Shown one piece after another: positions 1 to 10,759 of a DNA stretch of 64,000 nt (its first letter is position 1; every line of letters starts with the position of its first letter). Position numbers and translations under genes: made by a program. The stretch lies in the NCBI GenBank assembly GCA_028583605.1, contig CM053331.1, forward strand, positions 13,500,857 through 13,564,856, in the 5' to 3' direction. Source of the DNA: Dastarcus helophoroides. Lineage: Eukaryota; Arthropoda; Insecta; Coleoptera; Bothrideridae. The notes beneath the pieces were generated by a model. The model searched no databases. It was not told the DNA's origin and saw only the letters and a list, made by a program, of their open reading frames with translations.

Positions 1-1125
1 TTTTGTTATTAAAAAAAAAATGGAAAAAAGTGAATTTCGTGTTTTAATAAAGCATTGCTTTTTGATGAAAAAAAAAGTACAGGGGAAACCAAACAATGGC
101 TTGATAATCATTATCCGAACTGTGCTCTATCAAGACAAATGGTAGAGAAGTGGATTGCTGAATTTAAACGTGACCGTACTAGCACAAATGACTCAGAGCG
201 CAGTGGACGCCCAAATGAGGCTGTTATTCCATAAAACATCAAAAAAATCCACAAATTGGTTATGAACGATCGCAAATTGAAGGTGCACGAGCTAGCTGAC
301 ATTGTAAAGATATCAGATGGTAGTGTTTTTACCATTTTACACGAACATTTGGGTATGCGAAAGCTCTGGGCAAGTGGGTGCCGCATGAGCTCACAGTCGA
401 CCAAAAACAACAACGATGTTTCAGAGGAGTGTTTGGCGCTGTTAAACCGCAATAAAATGGAATTCTATCGTCGATATGTGACAATGGATGAGACATGGCT
501 TCACTATTACACAAAAGAATCCAAAAGACAGTCAGCTGAGTGGACAGCAGTCGACGAACCGAATGCAAAGCGAGCAAAGACGCAACAGTCGGCCGGTAAG
601 GTGATGGCTTCTGTATTTTGGAATGCGAACGGAATAATATTCATCGACTATCTCCTCCAAAAAGGAACCACCATCAACAGCGACTATGACTGTGCATCGA
701 TTAAGGCTGAAATCGCAAAGAATCGGCCATATTTGCAAAAGAAAAAAGTGTTGTTTCATCAAGACAATGCACCATGTCACAAATCGATTAAAATGATGGC
801 AAAATTGAATGAATTGGGGGGCTTCGAATTGCTTCCCCACCCATCGCATTCTCCAGATTTAGCCCCCAGCGATTTTTTCCTGTTTTCAGATCCCAAGAGA
901 ATGCTTGTTGGAAAGAAATTTAAGTCCAGTGATGAAGTAATCGCTGAAACTGAGGCCTATTTTGACGAGAAAGAGAAATCGTACTATAAAAGTATCGAAA
1001 AGTTGGAAAATGGCTATACTCGTTGTATCACCTTCGAAGGCAACTATGTTGAATAATAAAATGGAATTTTGTCAAAATTTTGTTTTTCTCTTACTTATCC
1101 TACGGACTTATTGAATGACCTGGTA
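1..1125 (+). mobile_element. mariner-like element (irritans type), left end outside window
   Basis: A mariner-family DNA transposon carrying the broken transposase described separately. The right terminal inverted repeat lies at about 1094-1123; its reverse complement begins CCAGGTCATTCAATAAGTCC, a mariner-like terminus, and a TA at 1124-1125 is the expected target-site dinucleotide. The left terminus is beyond the window edge, since the coding region already starts near base 20. The copy is dead by coding capacity. Confidence 0.88.
20..1056 (+). pseudogene. mariner transposase, irritans subfamily, inactivated
   Basis: The translation matches irritans (Himar/Hsmar2-like) mariner transposases over nearly full length: an N-terminal helix-turn-helix region, then the catalytic domain with TMDETW (first Asp), HQDNAPCH (second Asp) and HSPDLAPSDFFLF (third Asp). 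Lesions visible: a frameshift in the A9 run at 68-76; an in-frame TAA at 232-234 where the family has Glu; two compensating indels bounding about 370-415, which leave some 15 residues out of frame before the reading recovers at DVSEECL; and a deletion of a few codons near 690. There is also a one-codon gain at a G run near 817, making the second-to-third Asp spacing 35 instead of 34 residues. All three catalytic Asp codons survive. The open part runs 256-1056. Not a functional gene. Confidence 0.93.
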
Positions 1126-3056
1126 GCTACGTCTGTGGATGCACAATTCTTAAAGTAATCCCTTTATATAGCCAATGTTTCTGGCTCATGTTACCCTGAA
1201 GAAAGGACACTTAAACATCTAGGGATAACCATCAATGTTAAAACAATAAATAGTCGTTTGGAATAAACCAAATATTTGGTTAATAGTTAGTATGCAGAAA
1301 ACCTGTTGACCTGAGAATGACTCAGGCAAACCACTTACCCGTCTTCTGCAGAAACATTCTACTGTAATACATTTACGTAGTGAACCCATGGTGAAATCGA
1401 ATGTTGACTTCCGTGCTTATTATTACATGGTGGAAATTAAACAATATTTATACATTTTGTTACATACTAAAATTTCTTTAGAATGTCACAGTTTTAAAGG
1501 TATTGATAAATTTTATGTGGAAAATGGTTATTTACTCCATAAAATTTTTTTATGGCCATACCGCTGATATTTTACCGTTCTTATTTCAAGTATGTAGCTT
1601 TCATTAAGGAACTGCAATACGCATTTCTAATAAACCAGCAATTAAAAAAAATATATTCCCACATTGATAATAAAAGAGCTTTTTTATATTGCCTACCTCA
1701 TGATTATTAACTAATCAGTTCTTTTGTAATAGCATTATTCAGAAAGCCATTCTTCTTCTGATTACTTTAATTATATTATTCCATTAAAATCTCAAGATTC
1801 AATTAGGCTTAATATGAGAACATTGTTCGTTAAATAACACGGAGTGAATGACACTTTTTTAACCTACGTCTTATTACTCTCGAGCAGAGTAGAGCAAACA
1901 TCTCTGATTCTTAGAAACTTCCATTTAACATAGAAGATACGTTATTACTTTGTCTTAAATAGAATTTATACATATAATATTTCTGAGAACATTTTCTCAC
2001 ACAAAATTTAAGCAAGGATGTGGTGTTAGGTGACCCAAAATTTTGAGAAATGTCGCATTGGCTCGTGCAACATGAAAATATTGATTTGTCTAATCTGTCA
2101 GAGACGTTTATTCTGATGAATGAAGTTTTGCCAAAAATAACTTTTTGAAAATTGGATCTTTAACATGAATTCAATAGGAAGTCTTAAAATGCCCGTGCTT
2201 CATACAATTTAATTAATTTAATTTAATTATTATAATAAGCATGAACAAAACTAAACTTTGTATTTAACAATTCTTGCGGATTATGTAAAACTTATAAAAA
2301 ATGTATAGTTTTGCAGATATGTTAACCCTAATTATAGAAAACTCAGCATAATATCTGTCAGCCATAAAGGGATCTCGGCTCTAAAAGTTAAGCAACAAAG
2401 CATTTGAAAATTGGTACGATTTTTGAAAGTCAAGTATTATCGCTGCTTCTAAGTTTCAATATATTTCGAGTAGGTGTAAGTATTGTTAGACAACGAGATA
2501 ATATATTAATGAAGAGTTACATTACTCAGGCTGAATATAACATCAATCACTACACGTTTTTCCACAATTATTCTTCTAGTCGTTTTAAATTATTTATTGG
2601 GGTAAGCCGTCCTTCTAGTGGTAATACGCGAACGTGTACTAAGTGTGGTCTGTGGCACAACATTTTTAAACCTCAAATCCTTCATTCTGGTACATTTTCA
2701 CATTTTGTTTGTAAAAGTAACTCTGTACTGTAACTCATTTTAATATTCGTTTGGATTATAAACAAACAATGAAAACAATAACAGACAGCTGTTGAAGGTG
2801 CTGTTGCGAGATTCATTGCACCCAAGACAACACGTAATTCAAATGATATCATTATTTTTGTTGATAATTAAATAATTGAGATGGTCCGATTACAAGTGGT
2901 AGTAAATAACATATAAAATAAGGTTATTGATTTATATAATTATATTTATTTTAATGAAAAATTAATGAGGTTTTATTTTGACTTACAGAGTAGTGATCGT
3001 ACAATCTTAAAAGATATTTTTGTAAAAGTGTTTTTTTTTTATGTTCAATTCACTCA
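1126..3056. other. AT-rich sequence, no gene recognised
   Basis: About 1.9 kb without a coding signal, RNA gene or clear repeat. An open frame at 2404-2733 lacks an ATG at its start and resembles no family I know, so it is not called. A PolyT/PolyA-rich stretch occurs near 3030. Confidence 0.5.
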
Positions 3057-3417
3057 CAAAGGATAGCCCTATTATGCTTTCAAAGCACCTAGAGTAGTAT
3101 GCGAAAACAAGAATAGATGGCGATGAACCGTTTTTTAAACAAGGGTAGGTTGTAATTTTTGGGGAAAATTCCGTTTGGTAACGAGTTGCATAGCATGGAA
3201 GTTCTATAGAAAAAAGAGTCTTCGTAGACAGAACTCACCGTGCCAAGCTAAACCGCACAGGAATTTGCTGTTTCCGACAGTGTGTGCCTCAAAAATCTTG
3301 CCCTTGGGGGGATCAATTCTATTAGTTCCTGTGGTCATCTCCCATGAAAGTACTTGTAGAAAAGAGATAAATTATCAACCATCCGCTTGTGCTCTAGGGT
3401 TTCGAGAAAATTGGTCA

Positions 3418-4800
3418 TCAATTAGGCGAATTGCTCTTTTTTTGAATTGAATCCAAAAGAGCTAAAGTGTGCTTTGGGGCTGAACTCCAAACATGAGAAC
3501 AGTATTCTAGTCTTGGCCTAACTTGAGCTTTGTATAGTGTAAGTAGTTGATGAGATGTGAAGTACTTGTTAGCTCTAAAAGGAAAGCATATCTTCTGAGA
3601 GGCGGATTTGGCAATGACGCACACATGATCGTCCCAAGTTAGTTCTCGTATTCACTGCTAGGGTAGACAGATTAAATTCCACCGGGAGGATTTTTTCGTT
3701 CATGAGTATGTTTGTTGCATCATCCATTGATGTTTTCATAGAGGAAACCTTGGCCTGAGTTTTTGAGAAGTTTAAATCGACTAATTTTTTCTTACCCCAA
3801 TCCAGAATTAGTTCGAGATATCGATTAATCATCAATATCTGGTGTTCCCTTGGTCGATCTGAAGCAGCGACGGATAATGGTTTATCGGAGAAAAAAGATA
3901 ACACCAGGCTACTATCATCTGCGTAACTGTATATCAGATTGGAAGTTGAAGCTAAGAGATCGTTCATGTGCAACAGAAACAGAGTAGGAGACAGGAGAGA
4001 CCCCTGAGGCACCCCTGCATTAATCGAGATGCCATTGACGACTTGAAGAGATCTGTCGGCGAGAAAATTGGATATCAAATGACAGAGTCCAGGAGGAAGA
4101 CCATAAGATGTTAATTTGGCTAGAAGAGATCGGAGCCTGACTCTGTCAAAGGCCTTTAAGATATCCAATGCCACAATCCTAGCCTCGCCTGTTTTTCCGT
4201 AGCTAAGTTACAGATATGAGTAACATATGCCAGTAGATCGCCGGTTGAGTGTTGTTGTCTAAAATCGTATTGTCTATCCGAGATGATTCTATTCTCCTCC
4301 AGACATTTGAGAATCTCGATATTAATAACCTTTTCCATCACTTTGGATATAACGGGCAATAAAGATATAGGGCCATAGTTGTTAGCTAGATTCCCTTTTT
4401 CCTTTTTAGGGACAGGCTGCACTTTAGCAAATTTCAGATGTTAGGACAGGAGGCACAATAGGTTAGATTATTAAGTTAAATAGGTTAGATTAGGATAGGG
4501 TGAAGGGTAGGTTGGATAGATTAAACAATAGCTTATGAACTAGACTAGACTACGGTAATATAATGTAAACAGAGGTAGGAATTAAGATTGTAATTAAATA
4601 AGGATTTATTATGTAATAATTAAGGTTAGAGGGGTAGGCATGCGTAGGAATCCTCAAAAATGAAGTGTAAATAGCTTCAATTAATATATACGTGTAAGAG
4701 AGTGTGGATAATTTGCTTAGGACAGGAGTCAGCTCCGGAGCACACTTCTTAAGAACAGTAGCGGGGATACCATCAAGGCCAGAAACTTTCAATGAGTCGA
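3418..4800 (-). pseudogene. LINE reverse transcriptase domain, frameshifted
   Basis: Reverse transcriptase motifs in order on the minus strand: KKEKGNLANNYGPISLLP (about 4370-4410), STGDLLAYV, LDILKAFDRV (near 4150), NAGVPQGSLLSPTLF (near 4000), and an intact catalytic YSYADDSSL with YADD at 3914-3925. The C-terminal part includes KAQVRPRLEYCSHVWSSAPK near 3500. The reading shifts frame between the blocks 4156-4422, 3575-4174 and 3418-3624, and the region between LSKLSTLSYT and the KKEKGN block is split by inserted DNA. The product would have been a LINE ORF2 protein; this copy cannot encode it. Confidence 0.9.
4437..4690. other. ~250-bp insertion inside the LINE relic
   Basis: The reverse-transcriptase reading is interrupted here compared with the sister copy at 42.5-42.6 kb. 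The inserted DNA is rich in TAGGTTAGAT-like words (near 4458-4515) and has no coding signal. Whether it is a separate small element or a local expansion is not clear; no target duplication was recognised. Confidence 0.5.
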
Positions 4801-5560
4801 GCTGACTGTGCCTTGTCTACAAACAACTGTAGGCGTCGAAATGCCAACCTTAGGAAGAATAGGAGATTCTGCGTTTCGGGAATCAAGGTTGTGATTTTCA
4901 GCAAACATTAAGGCTAGCAGGTCAGCCTTTTCCTTGAAGTAGTCGCAATATTGTTATTGCCATCGAGTAAAGGTGGAAAATTTGAAGATGTAAAATCCTT
5001 TCCAATCGATTTTGCAAATCCACAAATGGACCTGGAGCCGTTCGGACAGCTGATAAGCCTCTGGCGCATTTTACGGTCGAAATTACTTTTGCCTCGTCAA
5101 TAATATGTTGACAAACATTTTGTGCATTTACAAAGATGGTTCGAGTCTCGACTGAGGGATTATTTCTCCAACGCCGCTATGCGAGATTTTTGCAGGAGAC
5201 AGCCCGGGCATATTTTTTGCTGAACTAAGATTTACTGGAGGCAGACTTTTTTGGGAATGGGAAATTGAGCATTCCATACCAACCAGGATAGTTTCAATGA
5301 TGGATTCGGCGACTGAGGAAGGGTTATCTGAGTTAAAGCAGACTTCTTGTCACGGAAAAGATGCAATTCTTCTCAGTTTGCTGAGTTAAAGTGCTAAATC
5401 CTTCGGGGCTGTGTCTGAGAAGGAGGTGATATATGAAACTAGCAAGAGGCTGCTACAAGCTTGTGATCGGAATTTCCAAGCGATGATGTCTCATTGATTT
5501 TGAACGAATTTGGAGAATTTGTAAGGACAAGATCGAGTATATTAATTAGGTTGATGGGTA
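4800..5560 (-). pseudogene. LINE endonuclease C-terminus and linker, decayed
   Basis: Minus-strand reading near 5455-5545 contains a decayed end of an apurinic endonuclease domain (LDLVLTNSPNSF followed by SSLGNSDH, the conserved SDH of this domain). It is followed by the linker towards the reverse transcriptase. Nucleotide similarity to 41.72-42.45 kb on the plus strand supports the assignment. Frame breaks and stops are frequent. Confidence 0.75.
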
Positions 5561-7679
5561 TCTACCTCAAGAATTCTTGTGGGTTCCTCAACCAATTGCG
5601 ATAGTCCACAAGTGATGGCGAAAGCCTTTGCCACCCTTCCCGCGTCATCAGTTGGGGAAGAAAACCTTACGGAATAATAAGAATTCGAAAAAACCATACA
5701 GGACCAAGTTTAACATTTGTCAGGCAGTAAAATCAGCTGTTATACATTGTGTAATAAGTGCTGGAATTAGAAGATTTCCGTATGAATATTTCAGGAAGTA
5801 TGAAATAATTGTGACCACAAAAATCAGGTCATTGACCCTTTCCTTTTTAATACATTTTCAAATTATTATGATACCTAAATATTGTATAAGATCTTTTGTT
5901 ATTTGCTTAGCATATCCGGTGAAAAGGGAAGTTCTATTTATAAAGACTTTTTTATCTACAGAATTACAAGCAGAATTTTCCTCGATAAATACAACTTATC
6001 GTCGTTAAACCCTTAAATGTACGATTTTTAATTTTTGTAAGAAATCACAGTTCATAGGTATTAAGATGAACTTAATTAGAGAAAAATACTAAAAAAATCT
6101 CCAACTGGATTATCATCTTTATTCTCGAGAAGAAGTGTGATGGTAACATGTGTATTTTGATATAACTAAAGAATATGAAAAACGTTAACAGTGGAAATTA
6201 AAAGAAGTAAAAATTGTTAACATTTTCAAAAAAAGCAAAATTCATCAAATCTAAATTATAAAAAAGTCGAAATTAAAGAAGATTTTTTTTTATTAAAGAG
6301 ACAATTTCAAAAATGTCACTTTCCTGAAAAAAAAAATGTTTCTAAAAATAGCAGAAATTTATAAAAAGTTTCCTCATGGCGCCAAGGAATTAAGAATTTG
6401 CATACAAATAAATTCCAGTTTTATTTATGTGCAAAACAATTTGAAATTCGGTATTTTAGAGACATAATTTCGCATTTTGACCACAGACGATACTAATTGT
6501 AATAATAATTGTTGTAATAATAATTACCCAACAAACTTGAAACATTTTACAGCTTTACAAATATCACACCAAATAAAATAATAGCAATAACATTGTTCTA
6601 ACTGACATCGTCGGTATGACCGCCGATGATGCAGTAATGCGAAACCTGGTCCGGTGTTAGCAAATATTTATCGAAACCTTGTGGAATTTTTAATTTCTGT
6701 TGCATTTTTATCGTTAATAAAGTTTAATAGTTATGACTGTTCTAATTGTGATTACATGTATTTGCAAATTTTCAGTTGCCTCATTGTGACTGAAAACGCT
6801 ACTAGTTCAAAAATCAGCAGAAGTGTGTAGTTAAACTGTACATAATCGACAGGATGCAATATGAAACAAGCTGATATTTGCCTTATATTATGATTTAAAT
6901 ATAAAAATATGTTATCTTTACGACAATTAGATACAATTAAACTGCAGTTTATTTATTGTCATCTTTCTTCATCTTCGTTTTCCACCTCCTATTCTCAGTG
7001 CTCCCAGGGCATAATAAGGGCACTATTTTGCGGATAGATTCTACTTAAAAAAATAACTTTGAAATAGTACAGACGATCAATTTCTTAGCTTTCTGGTAAA
7101 CTGAGATGTGCATAGAAACTTTATTTAAGTTAGTTTGAATGTTTCAGCATAGACTTATAAGCGTATTTAATGTTGTTGTAAATGTTATTTTTAATAATTC
7201 TCTGTCACATCCTGCCACGACAAGGTTTACCGGTTTTTTAAATGAAACAAATTACCTTACTGTACTTTTTGTTTCAATTTCTTATTTTAACTTTTATGTT
7301 TGCTATTTTATTCGTTTGGAATATATCAAATTAAATGCAGCGATAAGTCTCATAGCGAATTTTTAAAACAGTTCGAAATTAAAAGCTATCAGACCTTGCT
7401 ATTTTACAATCGCATCTTTAGCACTTGTTTGATCTACCACCACATCTAAGTTTGAGCATTGTGAAAACCAAAATCGTTACCTCTAATATGCGACAACAAA
7501 TTGTATTTATTGCAATATGTTACATCGACATTATTTATTATTACTCCAGCAAAGGTACTTGGCGTCAAATATTGTACTGGTGTAAATACATTTAACTCCA
7601 TACAGCATACTACGGTCTTAAAATGCGAACTAATATTGGAGTAATTAAATTTTATGAAGTGTCGGTGGGTTGTGAATCA
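5561..7679. other. intergenic sequence upstream of TAF7
   Basis: About 2.1 kb with no recognisable gene apart from a hammerhead-like motif at 6619-6655. Open frames at 5628-6008 and 7139-7366 have no family resemblance and AT-driven composition. The TAF7 promoter and 5' exon(s) should lie in this stretch, but no TATA or initiator can be assigned with confidence. Confidence 0.5.
6619..6655 (+). ncRNA. hammerhead-ribozyme-like motif (isolated copy)
   Basis: The order of parts is that of a minimal type-I hammerhead. Stem I strand ACCG at 6619-6622, core CCGATGA at 6623-6629 (consensus CUGANGA, one mismatch at U4), one U, stem II GCA/TGC at 6631-6633 and 6638-6640 with loop GTAA, GAAA at 6641-6644, a very short helix III within CCTGGT, a GUC cleavage-type triplet ending at 6651, and stem I partner CGGT at 6652-6655. 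All four stem I pairs are Watson-Crick. The U4 change would be expected to reduce or abolish activity. Confidence 0.5.
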
Positions 7680-7689
7680 ATGCAGGTAG
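7680..7689 (+). other. candidate TAF7 start exon (10 nt)
   Basis: The main TAF7 exon has no in-frame ATG before its conserved domain, so a start must come from upstream. An ATG at 7680 followed by a GT at 7690-7691 would give a 10-nt coding end, an 85-nt intron (7690-7774) and a correct reading frame through the junction (M-Q-V-G-I-E-A-D). The phase fits, but the donor is mediocre and a more distant exon is possible. Confidence 0.3.
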
Positions 7690-7754
7690 GTAGTAAATGT
7701 ATTTAACACTGGGTATTAATATTTCGTTCAAGTACCCTCCCATGTTGACCATAT

Positions 7755-7774
7755 TAAAATTTTCTTGTTTCAAG
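7755..7774 (+). other. 3' splice acceptor of the TAF7 exon
   Basis: A pyrimidine-rich tract (TTTTCTTGTTTCAAG) ends in AG at 7773-7774, directly before the first conserved TAF7 codons and with no usable ATG in between. Confidence 0.65.
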
Positions 7775-8871
7775 GTATCGAAGCCGATGGTCCCGCCGAA
7801 TTGGAATCCCAATTCATCCTCCGTCTACCAATCGAACCCGCCCGAGTTTTAAGAGAAGCAGTCAGAAACAGCAACCTCAAAGACCGTTTCACCATCAAAA
7901 TCGAAAACGACATGAGAAACGGCGAAGTCAGAGTCGATCACTGGTTAATGAAAGCCAAAGTCGTTGACCTGCCCACCATCGTGGAATCACTTAAAACTAT
8001 AGATTCCAAAGGTTTTTACAAAACAGCTGACATCTGCCAGATGCTGCTTTGCAAAGATGAAGATGACAATACCACCGATGAGGAATCCCCACAAAAAACC
8101 AAGAAAAAAGACTCCAATAAAGTCGAGAAAAAGTACTTATGGCCCCACGGGGTTACCCCACCCACTAAAAATATACGGAAGAGGAGGTTCCGTAAGACAT
8201 TGAAAAAGAAATACGTAGAGGCACCGGAAATTGAAAAAGAAGTGAAGAGGTTGTTGCGTATCGATAACGATGCTGTGAGCGTAAAATGGGAGGTCATAAA
8301 CGAAGACGACGATAAAGTAAACAAAGGGACCGTTGTTATTAAAAAAGAACCGGTAGAGGCGCCCAATCAAAATGTTGCAGAACACGACATCTTTGGCGGT
8401 GCAGTAAGCGATTCTGAAGAGGAAGATGCGCACCTCAACGTGTTGGAATTGGATGAAAACAGTCAGAATTCAGCGGATGATAGCCAGCTGACTGCTTCGA
8501 ATTCGATGTTGAATAATTCTAACGATACCAAACTTTTGACTGAATTTACTAGTGATATGTTTAGAGATATGCAGAATTCACCGACTATCATGCAGGACGT
8601 TGATTATTATCAGCCTTCTTCCTCGGCTATTTCTTATTCTGAGCAAAATATGTCAAAGGGTAGTATAATGGCTCGAATGGATGAGTTGGATGAAGAGTTG
8701 GCAGCGCTTAAAAATCGGCGTATGCAGCAGGAGATGGAAATCGAACACATCGAGAATTTGGCACTAAGGCAACGTTTCCAGGATATATTGGATCGATTGC
8801 TGCAGGAACAGATGGATAAAGAACAAGAACAGTACGAGTTACATGAATTACTAAAGCAAACTCGAGATTGA
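7775..8871 (+). CDS. TAF7: TFIID subunit 7 (TAF7/TAFII55), main exon
   Basis: Encodes a TAF7-like subunit of general transcription factor TFIID, which acts in the nucleus and in animals binds TAF1 and restrains its acetyltransferase activity. The TAFII55 N-terminal domain is clear: ELESQFILRLP, then VRVDHWLMKAKVVDLPTIVE, LKTIDSKGFYKTADICQMLL, KKYLWPHGVTPPTKN, RKRRFRKTLKKKYVEAPEIE and KEVKRLLRIDNDAVSVKWE (roughly residues 10-175). An acidic, Ser/Asn-rich linker follows. The last ~75 residues, from MARMDELDEELAAL, are predicted coiled coil. The exon opens after a T-rich acceptor ending in AG at 7773-7774, so its first codon is split. Stop at 8869-8871. No internal stop or frameshift: this is the only intact host gene I can name here. 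Length (~365 residues) suits the family. Confidence 0.93.
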
Positions 8872-8948
8872 ATTTATTTCTTAAAAGTAATCATGAATTT
8901 ATTTTATTTGAGGAATAATATGTAGTGATAATTACTTTGCTATTAATC

Positions 8949-8954
8949 AATAAA
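8949..8954 (+). promoter_or_regulatory. polyadenylation signal AATAAA, TAF7
   Basis: A canonical AATAAA lies 78 bases after the TAF7 stop codon and is followed within 30 bases by a TGTGT-containing stretch, as expected for a cleavage/polyadenylation site. Confidence 0.7.
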
Positions 8955-8974
8955 CGATTATTTATATCACCGCT

Positions 8975-9547
8975 TGTGTCAAATTAATATATCCTACCTC
9001 ATGGATTAAAGTTAGCTAAAGCTTGATGATTCTTGAAAATTTTATTGTTAAAAGGCCTCCAAATAATTTCGGTAAATTGCTTTTTCAAGTAGGTTTGTAC
9101 ATTACATGCATCGGGCTTATTAACAAACCTCGGAATATGGTTTTACCCCTATAACCACATTGTTAATTAGTAATAATTACGTGTGACGTACTTCCCCAGT
9201 CGAACTAACCTTCTCCGATATAATTTGCAAGCATTGCTTTAAACTTTTCGCGCTCAATGGTTAGCTGCTGTTGCACAAAAGGATGTGAGGATCCAGAAAA
9301 TCAACAAATAACTCATTTTGATTAATTTTGGTTTATTATTATTTTAAGGCAAGTATCAAGTTTCAAACTAACCCATAGCTAATTAAGCACGCAACTGAGG
9401 TTTTACCAAACAATTGAAAGATTGTAAACTTCCTTCATTACTATGTGGTACACCTGTGGTTATACCTAAAACAGGAAACTCAATTTCTCTAAATATAAAA
9501 GGTATGAACTACCGTCGTAAAGAAAATATGATCTAAAGGGTCTAAGA
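8975..9547. other. intergenic, nothing recognised
   Basis: Some 570 bases after the TAF7 3' end without coding, RNA or repeat signal that I can support. Confidence 0.5.
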
Positions 9548-9612
9548 CAGTGTTTCTCACATAGTGGGTTGCGACCTGACACCGGGCCTCAAAAATAAAG
9601 ACCGGGTTGCAG
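9548..9612 (+). mobile_element. hAT-like terminal sequence (left end only)
   Basis: The stretch beginning CAGTGTTTCTCACATAGTGG, followed by GTTGCGACC, has the look of hAT (Charlie-type) termini. The eight bases before it (GTCTAAGA) would be the target-site duplication, but no matching right end was found, so the element is truncated or too diverged. Confidence 0.5.
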
Positions 9613-9846
9613 AATTATCTCCCTCTTTTAATTTTATGTATGTTTCTAAAATTTATGAGAACAAGAGATACAATTTTTAGGGTCTTTTGTAACCCTTTAA
9701 ATGTAACGCAAGAACATTTTTTAAATAATAACGAATGGTTTCGCGTTACCAATAACGCTAATTTGAACTACCGACAAGCGCTGATGTCTGGTAGGTACAT
9801 GTACCTATAAATAGATCCCACAATAGAGTTGAACAAAAGCGAGAAC

Positions 9847-9922
9847 GGCAGTCAGGTTCGAACTCTGACCCCGTCACGCATGAAAACAAAGCATTCATTC
9901 TAGACCACTGGACCACCTTGGC
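9847..9922 (-). repeat. tRNA-like SINE head or tRNA pseudogene
   Basis: The minus strand carries an A-box-like TGGTCCAGTGG (9905-9915) and, ~40 bases downstream, a B-box-like GAGTTCGAACC inside a T-arm-like GTCAG/CTGAC hairpin. The acceptor arm does not pair properly and the T-loop is too long for a functional tRNA, so a tRNA-derived SINE head or decayed tRNA is the best reading. Confidence 0.5.
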
Positions 9923-10373
9923 TTGTACTTTTCAGAGCCAAACTGGCCTGATAATCTAACCCTACCCCTGAAGTTAAATTGAATATGAAAAAACGTGTGT
10001 TCTATAATCGTTTAAATTATTGTGTTATTTAATTTGATTATAATTATTCTTATTTTCTCCGTAACAGAAAATTGCCTGCATTAGAAAAGAAAAAACGTTG
10101 ACAAAATTCCGGCAGGCGTTAATTCGAAATGCGCCGTGCTAGCGGGGCAATGACAATAAAGACATGTCCCGCGCGAAACGCGAACCTACAATTTAATGTC
10201 TCTACGCATCTCCCTGTTAGTGATTTATTACTTTTTGCCTACTAACTTGATAATCTTTTTGTCTACATTTTTGGTCTGTCAATTTTGGAGGTTATTTATG
10301 TTATGAAATTGATTTTTCTTTGAGATTTGAATCTCTTAGAGCCGACAATTACAAAGAAACTAGTGGGGTGTAT

Positions 10374-10391
10374 CATCCGCCGAGGCGGATG
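10374..10391. repeat. 18-bp inverted repeat
   Basis: CATCCGCC and GGCGGATG separated by GA form a perfect 8-bp hairpin at the edge of a locally GC-richer block. Confidence 0.7.
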
Positions 10392-10493
10392 GGTCACTAT
10401 CTCTAAGTGGATCATTATCTGTAGGTGGATCACGCGCTGCGAGCGGATCGTTGGGTAATTGCGTGGAAACGACGTGCGATCAGCTGTTAGCGA

Positions 10494-10745
10494 CGCGATG
10501 GGGGAAGTTGTGGGCGTGGCTTAATCGACGTTGTCATAGAATTTTTCGGAGACATAGACTCGTTTTGATCATATGAGAAAGGACGCTCCGTATTTTATCT
10601 TATTTTGATGGGACCGGTTGCTAGGGTCGCGGTAGGGGAAGTTGTGGGCGTGGCTTGATCGTTGTCATAGAATGTTTTGGAATTATAGACCCGTTAAGAA
10701 CATAGATTTATATGCGAGAGAAGGGACGCTTCATATTTTATAGGA
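10494..10745 (+). repeat. two tandem ~134-bp units
   Basis: Both units start with a GGGGAAGTTGTGGGCGTGGC block (at about 10501 and 10635) and continue with similar GTTGTCATAGAAT, ATAGAC and GGGACGCT-like segments, ending ATATTTTA-like. The composition is distinctly less AT-rich than the flanks. No coding signal. Confidence 0.75.
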
Positions 10746-10759
10746 TGTATTTCTAAAAA

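Larger units (their letters stand above)
3058..5560 (-). mobile_element. non-LTR retrotransposon (LINE) relic, 5'-truncated
   Basis: Minus-strand relic of an apurinic-endonuclease plus reverse-transcriptase LINE (Jockey/I/CR1-like group; the clade cannot be fixed by eye). Two plus-strand pieces of the same family occur at 41.69-43.26 kb and 46.34-47.15 kb, and nucleotide similarity to them defines the limits: the 3' side ends near 3058 (matching 47.1 kb) and the 5' side near 5560 (matching 41.7 kb). No poly(A) tail or target-site duplication could be assigned. The copy holds many frameshifts and an unrelated insertion at about 4437-4690. Confidence 0.88.

Noticed and set aside
2404..2733. 109-codon open frame
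   Set aside because: No ATG at its start, no family resemblance, no splice or polyadenylation context.
9847..9922. Functional tRNA gene
   Set aside because: The A and B boxes are present, but the acceptor arm does not pair and the T-loop is too long on that strand.
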